Source: Deltaproteobacteria bacterium (lineage in GTDB: Bacteria; Desulfobacterota; Dissulfuribacteria; Dissulfuribacterales; Dissulfuribacteraceae). Taken from it: DNA of 33,452 nt. The translations under genes and the position numbers were made by a program. The number at the start of each line of letters is the position of its first letter. The first letter of the stretch is position 1. This document shows, in pieces, positions 25,457 to 33,452 of the stretch. Under the pieces are notes generated by a model. The model had not been told where the DNA came from and did no database searches. It saw nothing but the letters and a program-made list of their open reading frames with translations. Location: NCBI GenBank assembly GCA_015494155.1, contig WGBU01000049.1, forward strand, positions 1 to 33,452, written 5' to 3'.

Positions 25457-26311
25457 ATGGCCACACACGAGATGCTCTATAGACTGCTGGGCTTTGCAGG
25501 GACCTTTTTGGCAGTTGCCATATTCGAATGGGTGAGGCCAAGGAGGCAACTCACACAGGACAAGAAAAAGAGGTGGCAGAAAAACCTCCTATTGATCCTC
25601 GTAGACACTGTGGCCATGAGGTTGATCCTGCCCGTCTCGTTTGTGCTCCTCGCCTACTCTGCTCAAGAGGCGGGCTGGGGGCTACTAAATGTTCTAGATC
25701 TGCCAGGGTGGATCAGATTTCTGGTGGGCTTCTTTGCACTGGATCTGGTCATCTACCTCCAGCACCTGATGTTCCATGCAGTCCCACTCCTCTGGCGGCT
25801 CCACATGGTACACCACGCAGACATGGACATAGACGTTACCACTGGGCTCCGCTTTCACCCCATAGAGATCATACTCTCAGGGCTCATAAAGATGGCCACT
25901 ATTGCAGCGCTTGGCCCACCCCCAGAGGCAGTCCTGGCCTTTGAAATCGCGCTTAATGCCACCTCCCTCTTTAACCACGGCAATATCTTCATTCCCACCG
26001 GTTTAGACTCCATCTTGCGTCTAGTTGTAGTGACGCCAGATATGCACAGGGTGCATCACTCCGTGACCATACGCGAGACAAACAGCAATTTTGGCTTCAA
26101 TTTTCCATGGTGGGACAGGATCTTTGGGACATACAGGGCCCAGCCCGTCATGGGGCACCATGGGATGACCATTGGGCTCTCGCACATAAGATATGAGTCT
26201 GACCTCGGGCTCATTGGGCTGCTCCTCCTGCCCTTTACAGGAGACCAAGGTGCGTATCCCATCAATAGAAGTGGCCAGGACCCAGAAATTCTCATCAAGG
26301 GGCGCAAATGA
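25457..26311 (+). CDS. Fatty acid hydroxylase / sterol desaturase family membrane protein
   Basis: 284 residues. The di-iron histidine clusters are H103-x3-H107 (HLMFH), H116-x2-HH120 (HMVHH), H134 (RFHP), H174 (FNHGN) and H197-x2-HH201 (HRVHH). There are about four hydrophobic segments, roughly 7-25, 44-66, 84-101 and 137-165. The family inserts oxygen or double bonds into membrane lipids such as sterols, hopanoids or fatty acids; an oxygen-using enzyme is notable if the host is an anaerobe. Substrate unknown. Its stop overlaps the TatD gene start (ATGA). Confidence 0.85.
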   Translation: MATHEMLYRLLGFAGTFLAVAIFEWVRPRRQLTQDKKKRWQKNLLLILVDTVAMRLILPVSFVLLAYSAQEAGWGLLNVLDLPGWIRFLVGFFALDLVIYLQHLMFHAVPLLWRLHMVHHADMDIDVTTGLRFHPIEIILSGLIKMATIAALGPPPEAVLAFEIALNATSLFNHGNIFIPTGLDSILRLVVVTPDMHRVHHSVTIRETNSNFGFNFPWWDRIFGTYRAQPVMGHHGMTIGLSHIRYESDLGLIGLLLLPFTGDQGAYPINRSGQDPEILIKGRK

Positions 26312-27063
26312 TCATAGACACCCACGCACATCTCACCTCAAAAGAATTTTCTAGGGACCTGGACCAGTGTATTAGGGCAGCAAAGGATTCTGGTGTCGCA
26401 AGGATAGTGACAGTGAGCGAAGACCTGGAAGATGCCAAGGCAGCCCTTAGGCTTTCGCGGGATTCAGACCTGGTGAGGGCCGGGGTAGGCCTCTTCCCCA
26501 CCATCCTAGACCGTGGGCAGGCAGAAGAGATGTATAGATTCATAAGGGAAAAAATGGATGAGCTTGCCTGCATTGGTGAGGTGGGTCTCGATTTCTGGAA
26601 AGTAAAGGACCATGAGGGACGGGAGGTACAAAAGGAGATCTTAAGTGGATTTGTTGAACTCTCCAAGGAGACAGGGCTCCCATTGAACTGTCACAGCCGC
26701 TCTGCTGGTAGACACATCATCGAACTACTCCTAAGCCTTGGGGCAAAAAAGGTTCAGCTCCACGCATTCGACGCAAGGCCTGGCACTGCCTTGATGGGGG
26801 AGGAGGCAGGCTTCTTCTTCTCCATTCCGCCGTCTATAGTCCGCTCTAGGCAGAAACAGAGGCTTGTCAGGGCCCTAAGGTTAGAAAGCCTCCTTCTTGA
26901 GAGCGATGCCCCAGTGTTGGGCCCTGAACCAGGGGTTAGGAATGAACCAAAGAACACCCGAATAGCCCTTGAGGCCATTGCAGAAATAAAGGCATTGCCT
27001 GTGGAGCAGGTGGAAGAGACAATATTTGAAAACAGTCGAAGGCTCTATGGTGAGCGCATATGA
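26308..27063 (+). CDS. TatD-family metal-dependent nuclease
   Basis: 251 residues, amidohydrolase-type barrel. Metal ligands are seen in DTHAHL (H-x-H), GEVGLDF (Glu), NCHSRSAG (His), a degenerate LHAFDA, and ESDAP (Asp). NSRRLYG is the usual end. TatD enzymes are Mg-dependent DNases/exonucleases. It overlaps by 4 nt (ATGA) both the gene before and the gene after, so it is fully coupled to the run. It is only distantly like E. coli TatD, judging by the shortened metal loops. Confidence 0.82.
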   Translation: MIIDTHAHLTSKEFSRDLDQCIRAAKDSGVARIVTVSEDLEDAKAALRLSRDSDLVRAGVGLFPTILDRGQAEEMYRFIREKMDELACIGEVGLDFWKVKDHEGREVQKEILSGFVELSKETGLPLNCHSRSAGRHIIELLLSLGAKKVQLHAFDARPGTALMGEEAGFFFSIPPSIVRSRQKQRLVRALRLESLLLESDAPVLGPEPGVRNEPKNTRIALEAIAEIKALPVEQVEETIFENSRRLYGERI

Positions 27064-29384
27064 ATATTGATCTCGATCTCATCTATAAGGCAGTATTCGA
27101 TGCCTCTAAAGAGGGCATCTTCGTCCATGATGCAAAGAGCGGGAAGCTCATTGCCGTAAATGAAGGGGCAGAACAACTCCTAAGATGTTCCAAGCAGGAG
27201 ATAATGGAGGGGTTTATAGACAAGTTTAGCCTTGGCGAATCCCCTTACTCGGCAAGAGAGGCAGAATATCTCATCAGAAAGGCCGTGCGCGAAGGCCCCC
27301 AGCGCTTTGAATGGCTGGCAAAACGGGCAGACGGGCAGATCTTCTGGTGTGAGGTCTCACTTACTTACACCACTGTAAATGGTCAGGGCATTGTAGTGGC
27401 AATCGTCCGTGAGATATCGCGTCAAAAGGACCTCGAGAGACGCCTTAGCCTCAGTGAAGCGAGATATAGGACGCTCTTTGAGTTCATGGCAGACGGCGTT
27501 GCCGTATATAGGGCGGTGAACGATGGAGAGGACTTTGTCTTTATCGACTTCAATCGTGCTGCAGAGAAGATAGAGCGGATCAACCGCTCCGACATCCTTG
27601 GCAAGAGACTTACAGAGGTCTTTCCTGGCGTAGATGAATTTGGCTTTCTCGATGTACTTAGACGGGTCTACAAGACAGGGGTCCCAGTACACTACCCTGC
27701 CAAGCTCTACAAAGACCACCGTATCCAGGGTTGGCGAGAAAACTATGTCTATAGGCTGCCATCTGGAGAGATCGTCGCCATATACCAGGACAAGACAGAA
27801 GAGGTGACCACCAAAGACGCCCTAAGGGAACGGACTGAATTTCTCGATCGGCTCATGGCCTCGATGCCCACAGGGGTGATCGTATCTACTCTAACACGGC
27901 GCATCGAATGGGTAAGCCCAAAGTTCGAAGAGATTACAGGCTACAGCCTCGAAGAACTCAAGGGGAAGGATACAAGGGTACTCTATGCATCAGAAGAAGA
28001 GTATGAGAGGGCTGGAAATGCCTATGCCCTTTTAGAACATGACAAAGAGGCAGACCTTGAGGCAGTCTGGATGAAAAAAGATGGGGAGCTAATCAATGTT
28101 CTACTACGCGGCTCAAAGCTCCAGACCAAGGATGGTGAGCGTGTGGTGGCCACAGTCCTCGATATCACTAACCTCAAGAAGATGGAACAGGAACGGATTG
28201 AGATGGAAAAGAGACTGGGCGATGTCCAGAGGCTCGAAAGCCTTGGGCTTATAGCTGGGGGCATTGCTCACGATTTCAATAACATACTCATGGGAGTAAT
28301 GGGGAACACAGAACTTGCCCTCATAAGATCCCAGGACAAGGCCCAGGAAGGCTATCTCAAATCCATTATAAAGGCATGTAAAAAGGCCTCTTCCCTCTGC
28401 AATCAACTGCTCTCTTATGCTGGCAAGGGGACCATTGAGCCAAAGATCGTAGATGTAAACGACACCATCAATGGGATGAAGGAATTTCTCGCCCTGAGCG
28501 TCTCAAAAGACGTAGAACTGGTCTTTGACCTCACACCTGCCCTACCCAATGTCTCCATCGATCCAGGACAACTTGAGCAGATCATAGTCAACCTGGTCTT
28601 AAACGCATCAGAGGCCATAGAAGAGGCCAAGGCCCCCCCTGGCCCCAACGGGAAAAGGGGCACTGTCGAGATCAAGACGAGGCTCTTATCCTGCGACCCA
28701 TCTTCGGGTTCCCAGTGCAATCCTGCGGTTTCTGAAGGGGATCGCACAGTGGTATCTATCCGCATCGAAGACAATGGGTGTGGCATGGACGAGGCCACAT
28801 TAAAAAAGGTCTTTGATCCCTTCTTTACCACAAAGTTCTTTGGCCGTGGCCTTGGCATGGCCAATGTCCTTGGGATCGTACGGCAAAATCGTGGTTGCAT
28901 CAAAGTGGAGAGCGAAAAAGGTCGTGGGACCAGTGTGTGTATTGGTCTGCCAGCCTTTTGTAAAGAACAGCCAGAGACAACAGGGCCAGAGCCAGAGGAT
29001 CAAATTTATGGACGCCTCCCCAAGCTGCCTGTACTGGTAATAGACGACGAGGCCAGCATCCTCTCCGTAACATCTGACTTCCTCTCTGCCCTCGGGATAG
29101 AGAGCATAACGTGCGGTAGCGGCATCGAGGCGATAAATGTCTTGAAGGAACAGCCCCATAGCTTTAGCTGCGCAATCTGTGACCTCACCATGCCCGGCCT
29201 CTCTGGTAGAGAGACCCTTCGCGAACTCAAGAAGATAAACAGTGACCTCCCTGTGATTATGACCAGCGGACTTTCAAGGCATCAGGTAATCGAAGAGCTA
29301 AAAGGCCAAGATGTGGCAGAATTCTTGCAGAAACCTTATTCCCTAGAAGACCTTAAAAAAGCACTGGGAAGGATTAACAAATAA
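27060..29384 (+). CDS. Soluble PAS hybrid histidine kinase with C-terminal receiver
   Basis: 774 residues with no membrane segment. Three PAS domains lie at about 1-125, 140-255 and 265-380. The dimerisation helix holds the phospho-acceptor H404 (GGIAHDFNN), the ATPase domain has the N box at 511-519 (NLVLNASEA) and D571 (DNGCGM), then GRGLGMANVLG. A receiver spans about 660-774 with D708 (CDLTMPG) and LQKPYS. It should sense an internal signal and pass phosphate to its own receiver. No response regulator or phosphotransfer gene is adjacent, so the output is unknown. It is coupled to tatD by ATGA, and a MinD-like gene follows after 7 bp. Confidence 0.92.
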   Translation: MNIDLDLIYKAVFDASKEGIFVHDAKSGKLIAVNEGAEQLLRCSKQEIMEGFIDKFSLGESPYSAREAEYLIRKAVREGPQRFEWLAKRADGQIFWCEVSLTYTTVNGQGIVVAIVREISRQKDLERRLSLSEARYRTLFEFMADGVAVYRAVNDGEDFVFIDFNRAAEKIERINRSDILGKRLTEVFPGVDEFGFLDVLRRVYKTGVPVHYPAKLYKDHRIQGWRENYVYRLPSGEIVAIYQDKTEEVTTKDALRERTEFLDRLMASMPTGVIVSTLTRRIEWVSPKFEEITGYSLEELKGKDTRVLYASEEEYERAGNAYALLEHDKEADLEAVWMKKDGELINVLLRGSKLQTKDGERVVATVLDITNLKKMEQERIEMEKRLGDVQRLESLGLIAGGIAHDFNNILMGVMGNTELALIRSQDKAQEGYLKSIIKACKKASSLCNQLLSYAGKGTIEPKIVDVNDTINGMKEFLALSVSKDVELVFDLTPALPNVSIDPGQLEQIIVNLVLNASEAIEEAKAPPGPNGKRGTVEIKTRLLSCDPSSGSQCNPAVSEGDRTVVSIRIEDNGCGMDEATLKKVFDPFFTTKFFGRGLGMANVLGIVRQNRGCIKVESEKGRGTSVCIGLPAFCKEQPETTGPEPEDQIYGRLPKLPVLVIDDEASILSVTSDFLSALGIESITCGSGIEAINVLKEQPHSFSCAICDLTMPGLSGRETLRELKKINSDLPVIMTSGLSRHQVIEELKGQDVAEFLQKPYSLEDLKKALGRINK

Positions 29385-29391
29385 TTTCAGG

Positions 29392-30300
29392 ATGATGCCC
29401 ATTATAGTATCAGTTGGCTCTGGCAAAGGTGGTACAGGAAAGAGTCTTGTGGCATCCAATGTAGCTGCAATTCTTTCCGCCAAGGGGGAAAACGTCTATC
29501 TCTTGGACCTGGATGTGGGTGGGGCAGACGCACATGTCCTGTATGGATTATTTAAGACAGAACACACGCTCACAGATTTCCTCTCTGGTCGCATCTCCCA
29601 CCTGGATGAAGTGGCCACCACCCTCCAATCGTTCCATGGATTAAAGCTCATTGTCGGCACTGGGGAGACCCTCAGGACTGCCAACATGCCCTACGGTACA
29701 AAAAAAAGGCTCATAAAACAGATAAGACACCTCAGTGCAGACATTGTCATAGTAGATGTGGGTGCAGGGACAAACCTCAACACCCTGGACTTTTTCATTG
29801 CCTCTGACATACAAGTGTGCGTATCTACCTTGGACCCCACCTCTATCTTGGATTTTTACCGGTTCCTCAAACTCGCCACCATCAGAAAGGTACTCTCCAG
29901 CTTCCTTGCCAGGGACGAAGTGACCAAGGCGATCAGTCAACGCGACTTCCAAAAGATTGACGAGGTACTTGAATTTGCAGACAAGGTGAAGCCGGGGGCA
30001 GGTGAAGTGGCAAAGAGGGCACTGGAAGACTTTACACCAGCGCTCATACTCAACCAGGTGAGGAGTGGGAACAGCGCCATGGACCGTATAAAACTCAAAC
30101 ATGTGGTAACGAGATTTCTGGGGATCGAGCTACCAGAACTCGGCGTCATACCCTGGGATGAAAAGGTTATAGAGGCCATCCGCTCCTATATGCCAGTAGT
30201 GGAATATGCCCCTGAGTCAAAGGCCTCTCTAGCGCTTAGAGATGTTGGTAGAAGCCTCCTTGCCCTCATCAATAAGAAACGGGCCGAGATGGAGAGATGA
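29392..30300 (+). CDS. MinD/ParA-family ATPase, FlhG-like
   Basis: 302 residues. Deviant Walker A GKGGTGKS has the signature lysine K12. LLDLDVGGADAH and the Walker B region DIVIVDVGAGTN follow; the DxGAG form and the STLDPTSILDFYRF stretch resemble FlhG/MinD-like proteins. No C-terminal membrane-targeting amphipathic helix is clear. It could position a polar structure or a chemosensory or flagellar machine, but no flagellar genes are here. The tail overlaps the convergent Nudix gene by 32 nt. Confidence 0.85.
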   Translation: MMPIIVSVGSGKGGTGKSLVASNVAAILSAKGENVYLLDLDVGGADAHVLYGLFKTEHTLTDFLSGRISHLDEVATTLQSFHGLKLIVGTGETLRTANMPYGTKKRLIKQIRHLSADIVIVDVGAGTNLNTLDFFIASDIQVCVSTLDPTSILDFYRFLKLATIRKVLSSFLARDEVTKAISQRDFQKIDEVLEFADKVKPGAGEVAKRALEDFTPALILNQVRSGNSAMDRIKLKHVVTRFLGIELPELGVIPWDEKVIEAIRSYMPVVEYAPESKASLALRDVGRSLLALINKKRAEMER

Positions 30301-30802
30301 CCCCCTTTTCCCTCAGGAGCCCAAGGAGATAGATGCTGTCTGGGGTGAACCGTTCTTTCTCAATCATCTTTATGAGTGCATCTACACTCAAAAACATCCC
30401 CATTTCCACCTCTTCCTTTTGAAATGTGAGATCTCCATCATAGACGCACCTAAAGGCCCTACCCCACACAAAGTTTTCTTCGTCCTCGAAGGAAAAATCA
30501 AAGAGAGGCTCAAGATCGACCCCTCTTATGCCCAGTTCCTCCTCGAGCTCTCTTTTGGCAGATGCCTCATAGGTCTCGCCCTTAGAGACCACCCCGCCTG
30601 CTGCGATCTCCCAGTGAGATGGGTAGATATCCTTCTGAGAGGTCCTCTTCTGGACAAAGATCTCACCCTTGCTTGAAAAGACGAGGCAATATGTGGCCCT
30701 ATGAGGTAGCCTCTTGGCGCGCATCACACTCCTAGGGGCGCTTCCCACTATATTATTTTCTCTATCAACTATTATTACCTCTTCTTCCCGTGCATCAGGC
30801 AT
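30269..30802 (-). CDS. Nudix hydrolase
   Basis: 177 residues. The Nudix box lies at 70-92 (GVVSKGETYEAS, then AKRELEEELGI), with the REXXEE metal-binding core intact. The domain setting (VFSSKGEIFVQKRT before, SHWEIAAGG at the start of the box) resembles YfcD and isopentenyl-diphosphate isomerase-like hydrolases. The substrate is uncertain. It overlaps the ygiQ gene by 28 nt and is the last of the minus-strand overlapping run. Confidence 0.9.
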   Translation of the reverse strand: MPDAREEEVIIVDRENNIVGSAPRSVMRAKRLPHRATYCLVFSSKGEIFVQKRTSQKDIYPSHWEIAAGGVVSKGETYEASAKRELEEELGIRGVDLEPLFDFSFEDEENFVWGRAFRCVYDGDLTFQKEEVEMGMFLSVDALIKMIEKERFTPDSIYLLGLLREKGVISPSRPVSY

Positions 30803-32568
30803 TCCTCTATGATCCTCCTCTGTAATCGCCTCTCCTTTCTGCCCCTGGGGACATGTATAGGCCGCTCATTGTCCCTGTCAAGGCCCGAAACGTACATGGC
30901 AGTGGACAAGGTGCCAGGAGTGGGAGTGAAGTCCTGGAGCTCCACCCGAGACAACCCAAGGGTCTTGAGTGTCCTGCACGCCCTTTTCATATGATCTACA
31001 GTGCACCCAGGATGGGACGAGATCAAGTATGCAGAGAACCTGGGACGCGCCCCCGTACCCTTAAATAGCCCCCTTGTAAAAGAGAGAAAGTCTTCGAGTA
31101 GCCCATGGCCTGGCTTGTGCATCAATCTCAAGACTTCGTCTTCAGTGTGTTCTGGCGCTATCTTTATCCTCCCTGGCATGTGGACTCGGACCAATCTCTC
31201 TAGAAGCCGCGGTGTCCTCAACAATAATTCCATCCTGAGACCAGAGGATACAAAGCAGTGGCGCACCCCCTTCACCCTTTTTACACCCTTTAGGAGTGCC
31301 AGGAATAGGTCTTCGTCTATGCTGAGGTGCTTGCAAGGCGATGGATATAGGCAGTCGTGCCTCTTACATACTCCAGAAAGGCTACATTTTGCCCCATAGA
31401 GGTTGGCAGTTGGCCCACCCAGGTCTGTTATCACCCCGTCAAACCCCTCATCCTTGGCTATACGCTCCACTTCTCTCATGACAGAGTCTGGGGACCGCCA
31501 CGTGACCACTGGTCCCTGGTGTCGGCTTATGGCGCAGAAGGAACAATTCCCTGGACACCCCCTCACTATGGTTACGGATGTTCGGATCATCCTATGGGCA
31601 GGGACTGGACCAAAGAGGGGGTGTACTCTCCTGGTAAATGGGAGTTCGTAGAGCCTGTCAAGTTCGCTAGAATTTAGTGGCGGCTGGGGAGGTTCTTGGA
31701 GCACCCACACCCCTCCCTTTTGTTCCTGGGCAATCTGCCCCCTTAAGCCCATTCTGGACGACCTTTCCACCAACTTTTCTGCGTGAAAATATGCCCGTTC
31801 ATCAGAGACGATCTTTTCAAAGGAGGGCAGGATCAGTGGTGACTCGCTCTCGAGGAGCTCTTGTATGCGTCCCCTTCCCACAGGGACACAGGTCCCAGGT
31901 ATGGAGGAAAGGCCTTTTCCCTGGGAGAGGCGGCTGGCTATCTCCAACACTGCCCGCTCCCCCATGCCATAGACGAGGATGTCTGCCTTTGAGTCTGTGA
32001 GCACAGAGGAACGGAAGGACTCGGCCTTGTAGTCATAGTGGACAAATCGCCTGAGCGATGCCTCGATCCCGCCCAAAACTATTGTTGTGGTCCTGTAGGC
32101 CGCTCTGGCCAGTTGGGCATAGCGGATTGTGGCCCTGTCAGGCCGCCTCCTCTCTCGACGATTGCCGCTCCCCCTTGAGAAATATGGGTCTCCATTGGGA
32201 CTGTACACATCCCTCTTTCTCACCCTGGCATTTCCAGTATAGTTTGAACAGATGGAGTCCAGATTCCCTGCTGTGATGCCAAAAAAGAGCCTCGGTCTGC
32301 CAAAACGCCTAAAGTCCTCTGGGCCGTGGTGTCTGGGCTGGGCTAGGATGGCTACCCTGAGCCCATGGGACTCAAGGAGTCTTCCGATGAGGGCCACCCC
32401 AAAGGATGGATGATCTACATATGCATCCCCTGTGACCAAGACCACATCCACCTCGTCCCAGCCACGATCGAGGCACTCTTCGCGTGTAACTGGAAGTGGG
32501 AGCAGAGGGCCCTGCTTTACACTACTACCAGGATTGCGCCGCTCTTTGCCTTTTTTCGCTTCTCCCAT
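30775..32568 (-). CDS. ygiQ: YgiQ-family radical SAM protein
   Basis: 597 residues. The N-terminal YgiQ domain contains RGWDEVDVVLVTGDAYVDHP and GGIEASLRRFVHYDY. The radical SAM cluster is C338-x3-C342-x2-C345 (GCPGNCSFCAI), and the Cys-rich segment after LGGPTAN (CSLSGVCKRHDCLYPSPC) is typical of the family. The C-terminal DUF3362-like part (VELQDFTPTPGTLSTAMY) is intact but ends early. Function in any host is not established. The start overlaps the Smr gene by 52 nt and its end overlaps the Nudix gene by 28 nt. Confidence 0.93.
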   Translation of the reverse strand: MGEAKKGKERRNPGSSVKQGPLLPLPVTREECLDRGWDEVDVVLVTGDAYVDHPSFGVALIGRLLESHGLRVAILAQPRHHGPEDFRRFGRPRLFFGITAGNLDSICSNYTGNARVRKRDVYSPNGDPYFSRGSGNRRERRRPDRATIRYAQLARAAYRTTTIVLGGIEASLRRFVHYDYKAESFRSSVLTDSKADILVYGMGERAVLEIASRLSQGKGLSSIPGTCVPVGRGRIQELLESESPLILPSFEKIVSDERAYFHAEKLVERSSRMGLRGQIAQEQKGGVWVLQEPPQPPLNSSELDRLYELPFTRRVHPLFGPVPAHRMIRTSVTIVRGCPGNCSFCAISRHQGPVVTWRSPDSVMREVERIAKDEGFDGVITDLGGPTANLYGAKCSLSGVCKRHDCLYPSPCKHLSIDEDLFLALLKGVKRVKGVRHCFVSSGLRMELLLRTPRLLERLVRVHMPGRIKIAPEHTEDEVLRLMHKPGHGLLEDFLSFTRGLFKGTGARPRFSAYLISSHPGCTVDHMKRACRTLKTLGLSRVELQDFTPTPGTLSTAMYVSGLDRDNERPIHVPRGRKERRLQRRIIEECLMHGKKR

Positions 32569-32972
32569 CTAAATGCCTTTACAATACCCCTTTTCTTGAG
32601 GGCCACGAGGAGGGACTCTACCGCATCTTTTAGGACCGGAGAAGTACCGGAATGGATGCCCTTTCCAGTAATTATCCTCAAAAGACCAAGGCCCTGATAT
32701 CGGGAATTTCGACAAAAATTCTCGACACGCCCCAACGCCTCCCTGCGCGTAAGGCCATGGAGGTCGAGCTCTGCCTGTATAGGACCACAAAATCGCCTTT
32801 TCTTCCTTTTCTCGCCCTCCTCTGATTTATGCGGGATTTCAGCTAGATAATCCTCTAAAAGGGCCTCAAATGCCTCATCTCCATGGCCTGTGGCGAGCCT
32901 TTCCTCTTGTGGTAGAAAGAGTGCCTCTAGGTCTATATCGTCAGACAACTTCCTTGGCCTACGCCTTGCCAT
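32517..32972 (-). CDS. Smr-domain protein
   Basis: 151 residues. The Smr domain has LDLHGLTRREAL (LDxHG motif) and ITGKGIHSGTSPVLKDAV (TGxGxHS motif). The N-terminal part is charged and probably flexible. Stand-alone Smr proteins are nicking nucleases; SmrB-type members rescue collided ribosomes by cutting mRNA. It starts inside the 3' end of the flavodoxin-like gene (14-nt overlap) and overlaps ygiQ by 52 nt. Confidence 0.88.
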   Translation of the reverse strand: MARRRPRKLSDDIDLEALFLPQEERLATGHGDEAFEALLEDYLAEIPHKSEEGEKRKKRRFCGPIQAELDLHGLTRREALGRVENFCRNSRYQGLGLLRIITGKGIHSGTSPVLKDAVESLLVALKKRGIVKAFRWEKRKKAKSGAILVVV

Positions 32973-33452
32973 GAATACCCCTCAAGACCTCTTCAAGATC
33001 TGCCCTGAGTTCCTCCAATTGCTCCCTAGTATGTCCATACTGGACATAGTGTTCACGGAGGAGTGGGATGCGCTTTGGGTTCCTTCCAGCAATGGTCAAA
33101 AAGACTCCTAGGGTCTTCCATGGTTCTTTGAGTGGATGGCGAAGCACGATTGGGGGCAAGACCGTACCTCCTACGGACTGGATTCGACCCCTTAGGTATC
33201 TATAGTGGCTCTTCCAATAGCTTCGACACGAGATTAGGGGTAGTACCAGTCTCGTGCGAAAGAGCTTTGGGCCATAGAGATCCAGGAGAGAGAGGACTGG
33301 TCCGCTTGGATTATATGACCAGGTGGGCCCGGCCAAGATGACCAGGTCAAAATCGCCTGTAAGGGCCCTTTGAGACAGGGGTTCAATGGGTACTCGCCAC
33401 CTAAAAAAGGTCTTTATCATCAATACAAATGTATTCGATATGGAATTCACAG
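32959..33452 (-). CDS. Flavodoxin-like protein, C-terminal part (cut by the window edge)
   Basis: The frame is open to the window edge and the visible part is about 163 residues. GDFDLVILAGPTWSYNPSGPV is the second FMN-binding loop of flavodoxin-like reductases (DLVIxGxPTWxGNPSxPV). The residues next to the edge (NSISNTFVLM) look like the end of the phosphate-binding loop, so only a short N-terminus is missing. The ending is a long helix (HTREQLEELRADLEEVL). Flavodoxin-type electron carrier or NAD(P)H-dependent oxidoreductase are both possible. An internal GTG at 33450 is not the real start, in my view. Confidence 0.6.
   Translation of the reverse strand, partial: VNSISNTFVLMIKTFFRWRVPIEPLSQRALTGDFDLVILAGPTWSYNPSGPVLSLLDLYGPKLFRTRLVLPLISCRSYWKSHYRYLRGRIQSVGGTVLPPIVLRHPLKEPWKTLGVFLTIAGRNPKRIPLLREHYVQYGHTREQLEELRADLEEVLRGIHGKA

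Noticed and set aside
1-33452. tRNA, rRNA, CRISPR array, insertion sequence or riboswitch
   Set aside because: Looked for in the gaps between genes; none of their hallmarks were seen. Most gaps are under 100 bp.

Overview
The window reads as a chromosomal segment of a free-living Gram-negative bacterium, most likely a Desulfobacterota (deltaproteobacterial) lineage. The grounds are the yceD-rpmF-plsX-fab-rpiB-glyA-nrdR gene order, an xerC-hslV-hslU-argBDFG string, clostridial-type EtfAB, a PilZ protein, a soluble PAS hybrid histidine kinase and a FlhG/MinD-like ATPase. No rRNA, tRNA or CRISPR was seen, and the taxonomic guess is inference only.

Layout. (1) 1-154: tail of an oligopeptide-type ABC transporter ATPase, ending abruptly. 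(2) 155-1376: an A+T-rich accessory island. It holds a ribbon-helix-helix (RHH) antitoxin gene split in two by a 756-bp integron-type gene cassette (294-1049). The cassette carries a HigB/HigA-type toxin-antitoxin pair and ends in a well-formed attC site. Removing it at the two G|TT points rejoins the RHH gene in frame, and circularising it rebuilds a perfectly complementary R''/R' pair. This is the main discovery in the window. (3) 1377-4784, plus strand: methyltransferase, PepT-like M20 peptidase, purQ, tatC. (4) 4880-15526, plus strand: a 14-gene operon-like run, yceD-rpmF-plsX-fabH-acd-etfB-etfA-fabG-acpP-fabF-rpiB-glyA-dCMP deaminase-nrdR, with a good sigma70-type promoter in front. An acyl-CoA dehydrogenase and an ETF sit where fabD usually is. 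(5) 15513-24933, minus strand: a ten-gene run, xerC-hslV-hslU-argB-argD-argF-argG-PilZ-small membrane protein-RACo-like ASKHA ATPase. (6) 25048-30300, plus strand: a tightly coupled five-gene run, ArsR-type regulator, fatty acid hydroxylase/sterol desaturase family protein, TatD nuclease, PAS hybrid histidine kinase, MinD/FlhG-like ATPase. (7) 30269-33452, minus strand: flavodoxin-like protein (cut by the window edge), Smr-domain protein, YgiQ-family radical SAM protein and Nudix hydrolase, each overlapping the next.

How it works together. Region 4 supplies fatty-acid and phospholipid precursors together with ribosome assembly and one-carbon/nucleotide genes. Region 5 makes arginine from N-acetylglutamate and also encodes the HslUV protease and a Xer recombinase. 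Region 2 is a scar of cassette traffic: one toxin-antitoxin cassette has landed inside another antitoxin gene. Three genes (higB at 348, the peptidase at 2129, arsR at 25048) have a -10 element ending 7-8 nt before the start codon, which suggests leaderless mRNAs.
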